A stretch of DNA of 64,000 nt, from positions 9,914,424 through 9,978,423 of the forward strand of contig LR746267.1 in NCBI GenBank assembly GCA_902729315.2, written 5' to 3'. The position numbers and the translations under genes are program-made. The notes beneath the pieces are model-generated. The model made no database searches and was not told where the DNA came from. It was given only the letters and a program-made list of their open reading frames with translations. Source of the DNA: Spirodela intermedia (Eukaryota; Streptophyta; Magnoliopsida; Alismatales; Araceae). This document shows, piece by piece, positions 21,806-34,548 of this stretch (positions within the stretch are counted from its first letter, which is position 1; each line of letters opens with the position of its first letter).

Positions 21806-22900
21806 GAAAATTGAAATAAAAAACTAAGTTATAAAATAACGTAATGTTGACTATTGGATCATAATCATTGTATTAAAATATACCAAAATTTAGTAATTCA
21901 TAAATCGAATTCCAAAGATGTTTTAAATAATAATTTAGTTGATTCAAGTCATTTCCATAGGGATAAAAGAAAAGATATATCTCTAATTGTTTCTCAACGT
22001 TTATTGCCAACTTGTCACAGTTGATTTCACTTATCTCCACTAAATTCTGAAATGAAAGAGAATTTGTGTTCATCTTCCAATCACTTCTAGTTCATGTTGC
22101 CCCATGGACTCTAGAATGACATGGACAAACCAAAGAGACAAACAGAGGAAGAGGAAGAAAATGATGATCCACTAGTTGGTTGCAGTGTATTGAAGAAGTT
22201 CTAGAACAGATGAAATATAAATTAATAAAATCTCGACATTATAATAGATGATTTATAAGAAAATTAGGTTTAATCCCATCATGCGCTTATCTCACACAAC
22301 ATGAGTAAGCAATAAAAAAAGTTGAAACTTTAGAAATTGGAACAAGATAAGAGCAAAATGTAAAGAGATCCACCACACTTATGTCATCGCACACAAAAGC
22401 GTGGGAATAAGAATTAAAACACAATAAAAAAGGAAATCTGAAGATGAATGAAGATCAAAAAAGAGGAAATTGTAAAACTTAAGAAATTAAGAAGAACATT
22501 TTTTTCTATGCAAGAAAGGAACTTCTTGTGCTCCATGTCATTGATGCATACTTGTCGTTGTGTTTAAATACATATTATCTAATAATATTTATAACTACGA
22601 CTTAAAAAAATATTAGTATAGAAGTAAGTCTCAAGTTGAACTTATGAAGATTGATTAATCCGTCATGAAACTAATTTAGTTTATATATAAAATGATTTTA
22701 ATATTTTATCACTATTTAATAAAAATAATAAAATAGAAGGTTGAGGTGAGAATAATAAAGGAAAGAAAGTAGAGAAAGGAAGGATAAAAAGAGATAGAAG
22801 AGAGAGCTCTTGCAAAAGAGAGAAGAGATCTCTGATGAAAGAAAGAGAAAGAGAGAGGAAGAGAGAAATCACACGGGAGATGGAGAGAGAGAAAGGCCTC

Positions 22901-22935
<35 letters not shown>

Positions 22936-23549
22936 AGAAAGAGTGAGAGAAAGAGATCAATTGATGGAGATAAAGAGATAGAGTTTGATCCAGAGATAGA
23001 GAGAGATCTTACAAGAGATGAAGAGAGAAGAAGAGGTCTCATGAGAGAGGGAGAGAGAGAAATAAGATGAAAATAAATAGAGAAAGAAACATAGTCAATC
23101 TATTTTTATAGTGACCATGATCTTGGACGAATGTGTGCTCAAAAATTCACACACATGACATGAGGTCAGCTATAAGTGTCTCCACCTTGTTTTAACAGTT
23201 CAACGATCATTAAGCAGCCTTTAATCTCATTGATTTCACATTCGAAAATATAAAAATATCAATTATTCATAAAATATTGAGAACATAAATATGTAGAGAT
23301 TAAAATGTAAAAATTAATAGAAAATATGTTGAAAATGATCTTAGCTTGATTTCAGACGAGTTTTAGAGGATTTAAAAGAAGAATGAAGATCATTCATCAA
23401 GTTTTGAATTAGTTTCTACTCATTTCAATCGAAACATATATGAAATAGAAATATCTTACCGTAAAATATAAATGAATATTGAAAGCACGTAAATAAATGA
23501 CAAAAGTAAGAAATAAATTATTGCCCAAGTTTAATCTACCTCCTAGGCA
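21806..23549. other. AT-rich DNA without recognisable gene
   Basis: No gene family was recognised. It probably begins with decayed copia internal sequence. 22737-23065 is a GA-rich stretch with a (GA)n microsatellite at 22903-22930; reading frames there are low-complexity artefacts. Confidence 0.5.
22903..22930. repeat. Microsatellite (GA)n
   Basis: Fourteen GA units lie within a wider imperfect GA-rich region. Confidence 0.95.
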
Positions 23550-25454
23550 ACTGGAGACATAGATGTGATGACTTAGTTTCATCTAGATGTACCACACCAT
23601 GTCAGAAGTGGTAGAAGTATCGTCCTAAAGTGCTGTGCTACTTGTCGGAGAGATCCATCGAAAAGAAGGGTCAACCACACTGACACTATCATTTCGGGAG
23701 AGAAGAGAAGAGCTGACCACTTATCAGAGGCTTTGAGTGCAGTCAGGCGAAGAAGGAATGAGCTTGTCAATCACCAAAGGCATTGATTGTGTAAAAAGAG
23801 GAAAAAATGGATTACCGTATTTGTGACTATCATCGAGATTTTAAAGATAATCGATAATGTCTATTTTATCAAACAATAATCAATTAGTCTTTATATCCCT
23901 AATGGTGATATGTGTGAGAACTTAAGTTCTCGATATCGTGACACTTCACAAGCCATTGGATCAGATGTGCTTGGTTACGTGGTGCATTGAGTGACACATG
24001 ATTAACTCACCATGAACCATGGCTGATCGAGAACTTAAGTCATTGGTACCATAGCACTTCTCTCGCCATCAGATCATTATTTATGGTCACATGCATGTTG
24101 AGCGGCATTGGATTCGCAAACCTTTGATGGATTACTTTATGCTTCTAGGATCATGGTAGTTCGTCAGCCACAAGATCTAGCTTGTCTAATGATATGGCTC
24201 ACTAAACACCGCTGGATCACACTACACACTAGATGACTACCCTCAAACACACGAGAAACTTTAGTCCCATATTAGAAATATTTCAGCGATAGAACTGAAT
24301 ATATATCAAAGTAACATTCTTTCGGCAGAGATCTCTTCTCCCAAAATAAAATAATACCCATAACTATTTTGGGAGAAGGTAAAATGGTGGTTCGCTCTCG
24401 GGCGCACATGTGTATGATGCTCCTTGCTCCACGATCAGTTGGCCACTAGGACATGGCAAGAGAGTGACACACACGTGCATGAAGTGAGTCTTTCGCTACT
24501 CGAGCCCAGCTTATAACTCTCCTAGTGTAGGTCTACCCACTTGACTACAGTGTCCCTCCGAGTCTATTGTCGAGTGCCAACTTGCTACTAGGCCGTAATA
24601 TTTTTATATTTTTGTATTTTATTATTTTTACTAATTTTTATTTTTCTAATAAGAAAAAATTACACAGTTAACAATATATTAGTATAATTATTTAACAGTA
24701 TAATACTATAATTAGTCTACAAGTTAACACATAAAAATAAAATAATAAAACTAATTAAAACACAAAATCTAACTTTAACAATCATGATGGTGAAGAGCAA
24801 GGCATTCTTCCTTGAATCAAATAATGTCAACTAGTTAGTGAAAGAAACCTTTCTCCCCTAATCTCTTCCATTTTATTTATGTCAAAAAGGCAAAAATTTG
24901 TCACCTTAAATCTCTCCAATGAGCAGTCTAAAAAATCAGATCAAATAAGGGAAGAATTCAAATGTAGCAACTGGTTGCTATTCCCTTTTATGTTTGTGGA
25001 CTTATTATTTTAAGTTGACCTAACGGATGTGGCCTTAATCTTGACACATGAATTTTATGACCAGTCTAAATTGTTGCTTTAATTATCCTTTTGTGCAGAT
25101 GTGGTTGAGAGAACCGAAAGCCTAATTATTAGGTCTTAACTTTAATCAACACAAGCTTCAACCTAATTCTAAGAAATTCACCATAAATTCTATTTTTCCA
25201 TTTCAAAATTGAACTCTATGAACATTGAAAATATAAATATAAACCTTGTATGATTATATTGGCACATTGATTAAGAAGATCTAAATCAATGCATGCGTAT
25301 AAATCATCCAAAGTATATGTTTAATCATTAATTTTCTACAAAGTATTTCAGCACATGTAATTGTATTATAATTCAACTATATGTATTTAAAAAAAATAAT
25401 TTTACTATTACGTAAATTTTACCTGGTTTATCATGTAAGATTAGATTGTTATCA
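23550..25454 (-). mobile_element. Probable gypsy 3' LTR, reverse strand (left end uncertain)
   Basis: The right border is supported: reading the reverse strand, a polypurine tract (AAGTTGGAGGGTG, 25467-25455) is followed at once by TGATAACAATC, the same start as the solo LTR ending at 53138 (TGATAACAAG). Inside, 24420-24610 resembles the GC-richer part of LTR family X (CTCCTTGCTCCACGATCAG against CTCCTTGCCCCACAGCC). The left end could not be fixed; a TGATGACTTAG at 23569 resembles the family's other terminus. Confidence 0.45.
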
Positions 25455-25467
25455 CACCCTCCAACTT
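25455..25467 (-). other. Polypurine tract, reverse strand
   Basis: Reverse complement AAGTTGGAGGGTG, preceded by GGGACTAGCAATGATTT, nearly identical to the tract at 5344-5356. It points to a gypsy element extending to the right of this point on the reverse strand, although no pol remnant could be recognised there. Confidence 0.6.
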
Positions 25468-28400
25468 AAATCATTGCTAGTCCCTTAGCAATGAACACCA
25501 AAAATTAGTTAGTACTTGTTGCAACTATAGGGCATGATAAAACACCAAGAAGCCAGGGGGTTGAATTGGAGTTTTTGAGAATTTTTTTATTATTCGATTT
25601 AAACTAGACCTATATGTATAGGTCACAATATGTGTTGAGACATAGATATAGTGATAAGACATCTTAACGTCCTCTCACAAAGAACATCAGGATTTGCATA
25701 TTAGTTCGCCTCTCATCCGGCTACTTCTTGTCTTAGACAGAACTTTGCTGCAGTTTTTACTAATGTCTTCAAGAGTTACACACCAATATTCAGGAGATTA
25801 GCCAACGAAATACCTCGAGTTTGTCTCCTTGGAGACTTAGACCTTCTACGGCCAAATAAGGCTACTAGCACCTTGTGCCTTTGCCCTAAACACTCTCTCC
25901 TCATGACCCAATTACCTTGAGCTTGATGGAGAAGAAGAACCATAATGGTTGAGTTGATCATTTTGCCAAAATTAGTTGGAGAAGATGACGCAATGTTCTT
26001 GCACATTGGTGATGTGTGCGGCAAGCAGAGATTGATGTTCAACCTTGAATGTTTGTGTAATTAATCAGTTTTCAATGCAGAACTCTTCTCCTCCCATAAG
26101 TGAGCATTTTTCCTTTAAAATTTTCCTGATTTTATTGGATATCCAACATTCGAGATCCTTGTTTAAAAACTTGTCATTTTCTGGAATGTGCGGTAATGAC
26201 CTTTGAACCTTCCTTTCTTCAGAACTCCCTATTCTCCTATCATTTTTTGTTCAAATTTGAATTGAAATTTCCTAATTGCATGTCTCAGATCCAAATCATC
26301 ATTTACTATGACTTTTTTTCTATAATTAACTTTTTAGTGTCACCGTTGAGATGCTATGTTCGAAACTTAAATATCTCTTTTATTTTCTCATTTTCTTGAA
26401 GATTTAATTCATGTGAGATCTTAGGGAACATGTCTATCATCATTTAGAAATACTAAACACTACATAATATAGTTAGAGAAATATATAATCAAAGATAGCA
26501 TAATTCACATGATGTTTTTATCCCCATGTAACCATATACTTATCTTTTCATTTGAAGATGATTCTTCAATTGATAATTTTTCTTCATGAACTGTTCCTAA
26601 AGTGAAGAATCACTTAATCTCACTAATTAATACCTTTTATTCGATCATTACTGGTCAGATCATATAATCAATAATATATTACATACAATAACTATGTTGA
26701 ATATATTGAACATTTGAGACATATATAAATAACCATGAATATTGAATGATAACTTCAGCATAATTTTTAATTGTACTTATCAAAACCAAGGACATCAAGA
26801 GGAGTAACATTGATTCAAAATATTACATTTCAATATAAGAATGGTTTCAAATTAAAGTACTTTGCTCATGTATTTGTCAAGTCTCTATTATTTAAACACT
26901 CCTCAAAATGACATTCAAACTTCCACATCCCACTTTTGTATACAGTCAATATTTATAATCATCTAGTATCAGCTCCTAGATATTTGAGAAATTATACCTA
27001 CCACTTAAGAATACTATCTATTATGTAATTCATAGTCATCATGATTTGAAACATATTTTCCATTGTATTTAAAATCATATTATATCGTAGGGACAAGTAA
27101 CTATTTCCCCAGGGTTTTTTTTCTGGTGAGGTAAGAGTGGATCAACACTTTCTCTATCCAATGACCTGAATTTTGGAACTTTCACACTTTCCTACTTTTT
27201 TTCAACTAGGTAGGTAGCTTTCCATATGTCAACCTTCCAATCTTCAACTTTTCTTATTTTATGGTTTTTTGAATTCAAATTTGAATTAGAGCTTTCTAAG
27301 TTGATGGAGAATAACTTGGTGTCCACATCAACTCTAGATTATGATGAAGTCAAGGGCTAACACTAAGAGGGCCTTGAACAGTAGAAAATTTCAGCCCAAG
27401 AGGAACCAATTTAAGCCTAATTGGAGGACAAACCAGAGGGAGAATTAGTCCAAGTCTAAGCCCAAGTTCATGAAGAAAAGGCCCAGGTCTAAGCCCAAGG
27501 TTAGGAGGATGAGGAGGAGGCTCACTTAAAAAAGGCATCCAAGCCCACCTCTTCTTTCTCCTCCCACTCTCCCATTAAGGCACCCCCCCCAGCCCCCATA
27601 ACTACCTCTAATTCACGTCCAAAAATACCCTTGGACAAGAGGAATGTTAAAGTGTGGAGGGTTGACTAGGATACCTCTTCAAACCCCTTAGCCAGAAGTC
27701 AACACCCTTAGGCCGTCAATAAGGAAGCACCTAAGCACTGACTTCTATTCTTAATGCTTTACTACCCCTTGTAACTGTCCCAAAAATTCTTATAAATAGG
27801 GGGCATGAACTCTTGTGATGAATATTAAAGTTTTACTTGAGTTCAAAGTGAATTTCTTCACTTTTTCTCCTCTTCTTAAGGAAGAGGTTGAGATGGTCAA
27901 AATCAACCTTGACAGGGAGGCCGAGAGAAGCAAGTTCCACTCTATCTTCTTTTACCTTTCTTCTTTTCGACCCCTTCTTCTTCTAGAAAATCGTCTTCTC
28001 CCTTTCAATATCCTGCTAGTTTTGATCATGAAATGGAGAATTACATCCAATAGAAGTGTGGAGACATCAATATTACACTTAAGGTACACATTGACTCCAT
28101 ATTTTCAATTATATATAATCTAATTCTAAATCTACTTGCAATTGTCACTTGAGTGAACATAGGATAGGCACTAAATTTCATATTTTGTGATCCTTAAAAC
28201 CTTGGATGAGATTTGATCCAGAAATATTAAATCAAAACATCTCTATTTCAGTGGTTGATAAGTTCTTATTTTCTTCAAGTTGTGGGATTAACTTGATATG
28301 AGGATAAATCTCCCTATTGACTCTCATCCTAAGAGTGAATTCTCTTAGATCTTTGCTTTAATTCCTTTTGGATAGATTTTAATTTAGATTTTCATCCTCT

Positions 28401-29389
28401 ATCCCATATCAGATTATCTGATTTCGTTTCACTTTTTGTTTGCATACTTATTTAACATTACACCATTGAGGTAAATTTTCCAAGTTTGAACCTTCAATCC
28501 ATTCTTTATTTCCTTGTTGGTTTGATACTCATAATAACCTGGAGAACTTTTCTAACTTAGTGTGGAAATAATAGAACAGATAAACATTGTAGCATGATAG
28601 TTAGATTATCATAAATATAATATATGGATAGAATATTCTATTTTCTCATATGTGTTGACACATAGATCCTGTAGTATAGTAGATGTGGACACATGCCACA
28701 TCCCTATATGACATATACTTAATCTTTTGTTTGTAGGTCGGTATTGAATTCAGAATTCTTTCTTTTAAATGTTCTTAAGATGGAAAAGAACTTAATCTCA
28801 AGGGTAAAACCCTTGGATTTAAATGCTTGAACTGAAATCATAATGATTGGAGCAAGAATTCAATATATGATGAACATGATCATACCATTGAATATATGCA
28901 ATGTTAAATTCACATCAATTACAAATAAGCATGGAAATCTTTCCTCGATCTAAAATATGAATTACTGAATTTTTAATATGTTTTTATTTCTAATCATCAA
29001 AACCAAGAACATGAACATCATATAAATTAGTGAACAAATAAAAGTACAATGGTCAACAATCCAACAATATACACTACACTAGTCCTCTATCTTCGATTGA
29101 ACAACTTAATCCTTACAAATCAATCTTAATTGGAGAAACATTGGTGTTTCACCAATCATGTAACAAACATGGTGAAATTAGAAAATCATTTTGACTAGAA
29201 CAAAGAGTTCTATAAGATCCTATAATCTCAACAACATCAACAATGTCTCCAAATCTTTATAGGGTCAACATAAACTTTATAGAATCAAAAATGTTCCGCA
29301 TGCCAGAGTTCTATTCTCGCGAAAATTCATGGTTTGTCCTTTCAAGATTTCTATCCTTTGGGAGTTTCATCCTCGGTTCCCTCCCGCCG
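25468..29389. other. AT-rich transposon debris, no recognisable gene
   Basis: No coding family was recognised. 27350-27850 has the look of an LTR promoter segment: GC-richer sequence rich in AAGCCCAA, then TATAAATAGG at 27791-27800 and a pyrimidine-rich leader. 26500-26960 and 28560-29110 share loosely similar blocks (such as CAAAACCAAGGACATCA and CAAAACCAAGAACATGA) and may be decayed copies of one repeat. Confidence 0.4.
27791..27800 (+). promoter_or_regulatory. TATA box in an LTR-like segment
   Basis: TATAAATAGG after 400 bp of moderately GC-rich sequence and before an AT-rich leader. No gene follows, so an LTR promoter is the likeliest reading. Confidence 0.35.
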
Positions 29390-29677
29390 TCAACCAGAAG
29401 ACTCCCGGAGGGCCTGAAGAATGTTCTGCGCTGTGCAGTATCCGATGGCCTGCACAGTGACCATGGGATTGACTCCTAGCGCCGTTGGAAATACACTGGT
29501 GTCCGCCACAAACAGCTGCCCCACCTCCCACGTCTCCCCCTTCGCATCCACCGCAGACGTCCTCTGGTCCACCCCCATCTGGTGCGCTGTGCTTATTGAA
29601 GTGGCCGAGTCGCGTAGCCCCCGTTCGCTCGCCCGCCGCACGTACTTCTCCAAATCCTCCTGGGTAGACCCGTTCAC
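29390..29677 (-). pseudogene. Long-chain alcohol oxidase pseudogene, C-terminal fragment
   Basis: The reverse strand encodes about 95 residues matching the last 100 of the two full oxidase genes (blocks EKYVRRAS, RGLRDSATSISTAHQMG, LFVADTSVFPTALG, NPMVTVQAI). Five codons covering the conserved SCRMG just after the HQMG are deleted; the deletion lies between two ATGGG repeats, so slippage is likely. The rest of the gene is missing: the homology begins where family W LTR sequence stops. It is a third, older copy, clearly more different from the two intact genes than they are from each other here. Confidence 0.9.
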
Positions 29678-30212
29678 CAACAAAGCCATTTCTATATCTT
29701 CATTATCTCCTCCCCCTATTGCTCTCCTCTCTCTTCTCTTCTTTCTCTCTTCGCGACTTCCACCTCTTTCTCATCCCGCTCTCTTATGATTTCCCCCTCA
29801 TTTCTTTCTTCCCCATTCTATCTCCACATTTTCGTTCGTCTCTTTCTCATCTCTCTTATCTGATGTTGTCTATGCTATCCGTAGATTAGAATCTAAAATT
29901 TCTTTAGGTATCTTGCGTATTCAAGCTGATAACTACTACATATTGAGGATTTGATGCTGACAAGGGAAGGTCAGGAGCTGGTCGTGCCTAATTGAGCGCA
30001 TAAGACCTCTTCTCCACCTCTTCTTTGTTTCTTTCATCGATTTTACTTATATTTAGATTTTTTAATGAACGCAATAAATTCTCACAAGATTTGTTAGCTT
30101 CCCTGTGGAATCGACCTGAACTCACTACAACAATTGGATTTAGCTTAATGTGAATCTTGTTTTTTAAATATAAAATTTAACATCTCTTTATACAATGACT
30201 AAGAGACGATCA
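29676..30212 (+). mobile_element. LTR fragment (family W) at outer end of left arm
   Basis: It ends GACTAAGAGACGATCA at 30212, resembling the terminus of family X (GACTAAGTCACGTCA), and holds CCCTGTGGAATCGACCTG at 30102-30119, a motif typical near the 3' end of plant gypsy LTRs. The right arm contains the same sequence at 59589-60126 but there it continues further, so the left copy is truncated where it meets the oxidase pseudogene. Confidence 0.65.
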
Positions 30213-31141
30213 ATATCTCATCTAAACAAGAGTCAGTTTCATTTGCTTTTTACATGTTTTTGAAGATGCAACTCCATCTCATTTTAATTTTTTCTAAAAG
30301 ATCAGGCATATCAAGAATTTTATTCCTTTCAATCATAGAAAAATATTCAACCAACTAAAAGAATATTGAATGAATTACATTGGAAAAATAATTTAAGAAT
30401 TTTCAAAATGTAGATACAACTATGATATGAATATAGACAATGAAATTGATGGAGATGATCAGCTAGAATGACTTGTTATCCCTTTTGAGTTACATATTAT
30501 TAGTTTTGCATTCTATTATAAACAATATACAATAATAGCTATGAAATTATCATTTCTGCCAACATTTTGAATGTTTTTTACCCTATTTCCATGAATTTAG
30601 GGATTAAATTTCACCGAAAAATTTCATTGAAGCCAATATAAAAACTTTGAATTTTAATTTACACCTAATATTGTTATTCTCATGTGATAATAATTATAAT
30701 TATTACTATTCATGAAATAGTAATTTTTTGTGGTTAGTTGACTTTAAATAAGGAAAGGAAGTTGTTTCCCATCTTTCTAACTAGTTGAAGCAAGACACAT
30801 GATGTGATCTTAAGGTGGACTCGCCAACAAATATCCCTATCATTCAAGAACTGTCCCGAAACCTGAGTCTTTAAAAGAATATTCCTAATCAAGTTCCTTC
30901 TACCATTCATTTGAACATAAGAATTTCGTAATCTCCATCTCACCGGGCACTCTTAGTCTAACTGTTCGATTATGTCTATGTACTCCTTGCAATAAAAAGT
31001 TTTACGTGATTCTATAATCACCGTTTCGAGATCTTCGTAGGAACAGCATAAATACGTGTTCCACATGCCAGAGTCACACATTTCTGTGTAAATTCTTGAT
31101 CATTCCTGTCTTGTTGCCCCGTTCCACCCCTCCCACTCCTC

Positions 31142-33914
31142 TCAACCAGAGGACGCCTGGAGGACCTCGAGAATGTTCTGCGCCGTGCAGTAGGCGATGG
31201 CCTGCACGGTCACCATGGGGTTGATTCCTAGCGCCGTTGGAAACACACTGGTGTCCGCCACAAAGAGCCGTCCTACCTCCCATGTCTCGCCATTCTCGTT
31301 CACCGCGGACGTCCTCGGGTCCATACCCATACGGCAGCTCCCCATCTGGTGCGCTGTGCTTATTGGAGTGGCCGAGTCACGCAGCCCCCGTCCACTAGCC
31401 CGCCGCACGTAACTCTCCAGCTCCTCCAGGCTCGACCCCTTGACCTTGAACACCTCCCCATCGCGGTGGTGCGTTCCCACCTCTTCGGCCCCTGCCGCCG
31501 CCAGTATCCTCAGCATTCTCTCCATCCCCTGCTGGAGCGTTTTCTCGTCGGCGGCATCTAACTTGTATGACAGCGACGCCGGGTATTTCCTGGAGCACCC
31601 CGACCCGCGGTCGCGGGCCAGCGCGAAGAGGGTGGCCGTGCGAGGAAACCGGATCATACGACGCCGGAAGTCGGCAGAGGAAGTCCATGGCGTCACGGCC
31701 GCGAAGGCCCCCGGGTGCAGCACCGGGGTCTGGATGATGGCTCCATAAGTAGACTCCACGGGGACTAACGACATCGTCGTTAGCAGCTCTCCGATGTAGC
31801 TCTTCTTCTCCGGGCCCAGCCAGCCGTCGGACGTGATCTCGTCGGGGAAGTAACCCCAAGCCATGACGCACGGATGAAGATGGAGGTGCCGGCCGATGTT
31901 TGGGTTCTTCAATCCGGTTCTTCTGAGAAATCCCGGAGTGTTGAGCGCTCCACAGGCCACGACCGTCACTTTCGACTTCACCACGACTTCGCCGTACTTG
32001 AACTTGGCTATTACCCCGGTGGCCACCGGCCTCCGGCCTCCTTTCTGTCTACTTGTCGTGACCTTGACCGCTCGGCAGCCGGCGAGGATCACCCCATTGC
32101 CGGACGCCGTCATGTCAGCAAGCCACGTCTCAAGGGTGCTTTTCTTCTTGCCGTCCTTGCAACCGAGGTGGCACCACCCGCAGTCGTGGCCCGGCGGTGC
32201 GTTGACCGGGATGTTCACCACCGGGTATCCAAGCGTAGAGCAGCCTCTCCGTAGAACAGCGCTGCTGAGCCTTTCCGCTGGGGTGCCAGCTGATGTCGAG
32301 GGACTGACCCCAAGGCGGGCGCACACAGCCTCCAGTGCTTCGCGGATGGCTGGCTCACCAAAGAGCTTCAGCCCATGCTCCTCCCGCCACTCGTTGAGCA
32401 CGTAGTCCGGCGTCCTGATGGAGGCAGACCAGTTGACTGCAGAGCCACCACCAACGGTTGCGCCGGCGAGAACCAGGATGCCGAGGTCGTCAGAAGAGAC
32501 CATGCCACCCTTCTCGTACATCTGCTCGTGGGAGGGGCCCTCGAGGAGGGAGAGGGTGGCGGTGGGGAAGTAGCGGCCCTTGTCGAGGACGATGACGCGG
32601 TACCCGGCGTTGGCGAGGACGCCAGCTACAACGCTGCCGCCGGAGCCAGACCCGACGACGACGGCGTCGCATTGGAGTGTCAGCGGGGAGCCATTGCCGG
32701 CGACGGGAGAGCCGAGCTCGTGGAGTGCTCTGAAGTTAGGGGCCTGTTCCGGGCCGGACATGTCAACCAAAGCCTGGTAAAGAGGGCCCATCAGCTGAGG
32801 ATTTGGGAAAAGACGTTCAGAGGCCTCATCCACCGGGGCGGTTCTCCTCCGCTGATCGTCGAGGGTCGGGAGCTCCGGGTCGCGGCCGCAGTATCCGATC
32901 GCCTTCCACGAGGGGTTCCCGTTCATCTCGTCCGCCTGCAATCGACTGAAAACTGTCTCACATTTTCCGGCTCGGAATCGATCGGCAGAGACTGAAGGGC
33001 TCTCGTACTCACCCTTTGAAAGTAGAGGCGGACGGTGAGGATCTTGAGGGACCGAAAGAGTAGCCTCTTGATGCCGAAGCAGCTCCTTGAGAGCTTCATA
33101 AGAATCTCCTCCCGCCGCGGCTCCTCCACCTCGGAGAACTTCCGGAAATAAGGGAAGCTCGTCGATAGGCTCGCTCCGCCGCAGATGGCAAAGGTGCCAC
33201 ACCACGTTGACAGGAGCCACAGCATTATCGGCAAGAGCGGTAGCTCCGGATGCAGATGCTTCTTCGTTATTAGACCCGCAATCTTCAGAACCGACGGGAG
33301 AACGGAAAGGAGGGGGGTAATTCGTGAGTATACTGTTTTGGCGAGTTTCCTATGGATTAACCAAGATTTTAAGTTTATCCCGAATCTCTTCAATTATCCT
33401 TAATAGTTAATATTACGTAGGTCGAAAGTATAACAGGCGCAACAAATATTGACATCCAATTTCAGAGGTCCCAATCTTCTATCCATCGAGAGAGCCGACG
33501 AGAAAACGGACAATTTCATTGACTTTTTATTATCTTGTTGCAAGAGGGAGTATTTTTAAACATTATCATGAAAAAAATTCGAAACTGTGTCAGGAGATAA
33601 TCGCTCGTATGGGTAGTATATCGGGAAGACGGAAAGAAAAAGTTTATCATACGGGATTCCGTACTTACGTGCCCTGGGACGGTAGCCATGGACGCGGAGG
33701 TGCCGTAGAACCGAGCAAGATCCTCGTCGGAGGCGACGCCGCCAGGAACTTCGACCGAGGGGATCAATGTGTCGCAAAAGGCCGCCAGGGATTCCAGTTG
33801 CCTCGGTGTGAGCGGACATGGGCGAGGCGGCCTCCCGCCTTGGAGGAGAGCGGCGAGCCTCACCACCTCCGCCGGGATATCCTTCTCTTCCAGGCCGGTT
33901 CCCAACGTCGCCAT
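31142..33914 (-). CDS. Long-chain fatty alcohol oxidase 1 (GMC oxidoreductase), three exons
   Basis: Exons on the reverse strand: 33914-33669, 33282-33013 and 32935-31142, with GT donors (GTAAGT, GTGAGT) and AG acceptors, all phase 0; product 769 residues, the usual size. The family (EC 1.1.3.20) oxidises long-chain alcohols to aldehydes with O2 and FAD and is membrane bound. Exon 2 has a hydrophobic segment at residues 96-115. The FAD-binding glycine motif is GSGSGG at 267-272, followed by GATVGGGSAVNWS. The C-terminal GMC part has HQMGSCRMG (His 701) and INPMVTVQA (Asn 744), which by family analogy hold the catalytic His and Asn. Start: Met before the conserved ExKDIPAE block, agreed by both copies. 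Head-to-head with its sister at 55840, 22 kb away. Identity with the sister alternates in blocks within exon 3. Confidence 0.93.
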
Positions 33915-34548
33915 CCAGAAGAATCTTGAATCTGGGAAGGCGAGTGACTTCAGCTGCAACGAATAAGTGGCCTGCCGGCTAGAAGGAAGGCTCACGAGGA
34001 GAGGGCGTAGGGAGAGGATAAAAAGGAACCGGAAGGCACCAAGCCGACGCCAACCTTGGCGCAGACGGTCTACCGATGCCCCGATCACAAGTGCAAGTAA
34101 TTGATCGTGGTTATGGAAGCCTCCCTGCCTTTACCGCACTCCCGCGGGGCCTCGGGACGTGGACATGTGCACAGCCACGCGTATTTTCGGAGGTTACTCA
34201 TCAGCAAGGAACTCAGGAGTTCATCCTGCAGGAGAAGAACGGGTCAATTCTTCTCGTGGGGTACAACCGATTGCGGTGGTTGCTGGAAAACGACGCAATT
34301 TAATGAGACTGAGATGCAATCAATTGCAGTGATGACATGTTGGAACCGAATTTAATGAGTGGGAACAAACTGGGCAAGTTCGCCGGACGTCACTTATGAT
34401 TTCTAGATGCGTCCAGCCTTGAGGAATGATCAGAGACTAGAGAAAATACCAACTGGAATCTGAGCTGGGGCAAACATTAAAGGCAAATAAGTGCCCCTCG
34501 GTGCGGCGGCCCCCCTATCGCCTGACCTTCTAAAATTGACCTATGAAT

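Larger units (their letters stand above)
29675..34548. repeat. Left arm of a 4.9-kb inverted duplication
   Basis: Its reverse complement matches 55201-60126. The outer end is sharp: shared sequence runs through TTGGTG (reverse complement at 29675-29680; right arm 60121-60126) and then diverges at once. The inner end is around 34531-34548, where TAGGTCAATTTTA is the last shared block. The match covers promoter, all three exons, both introns and the downstream DNA of the oxidase gene plus 0.5 kb of LTR. Similarity is uneven: clear divergence in promoter, exon 1, introns and exon 2, almost identity beyond position 31600 towards 29675. Confidence 0.95.

Noticed and set aside
22810-23070. Arg/Glu-rich frames in the GA-rich region
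   Set aside because: They are translations of GA repeats on either strand.
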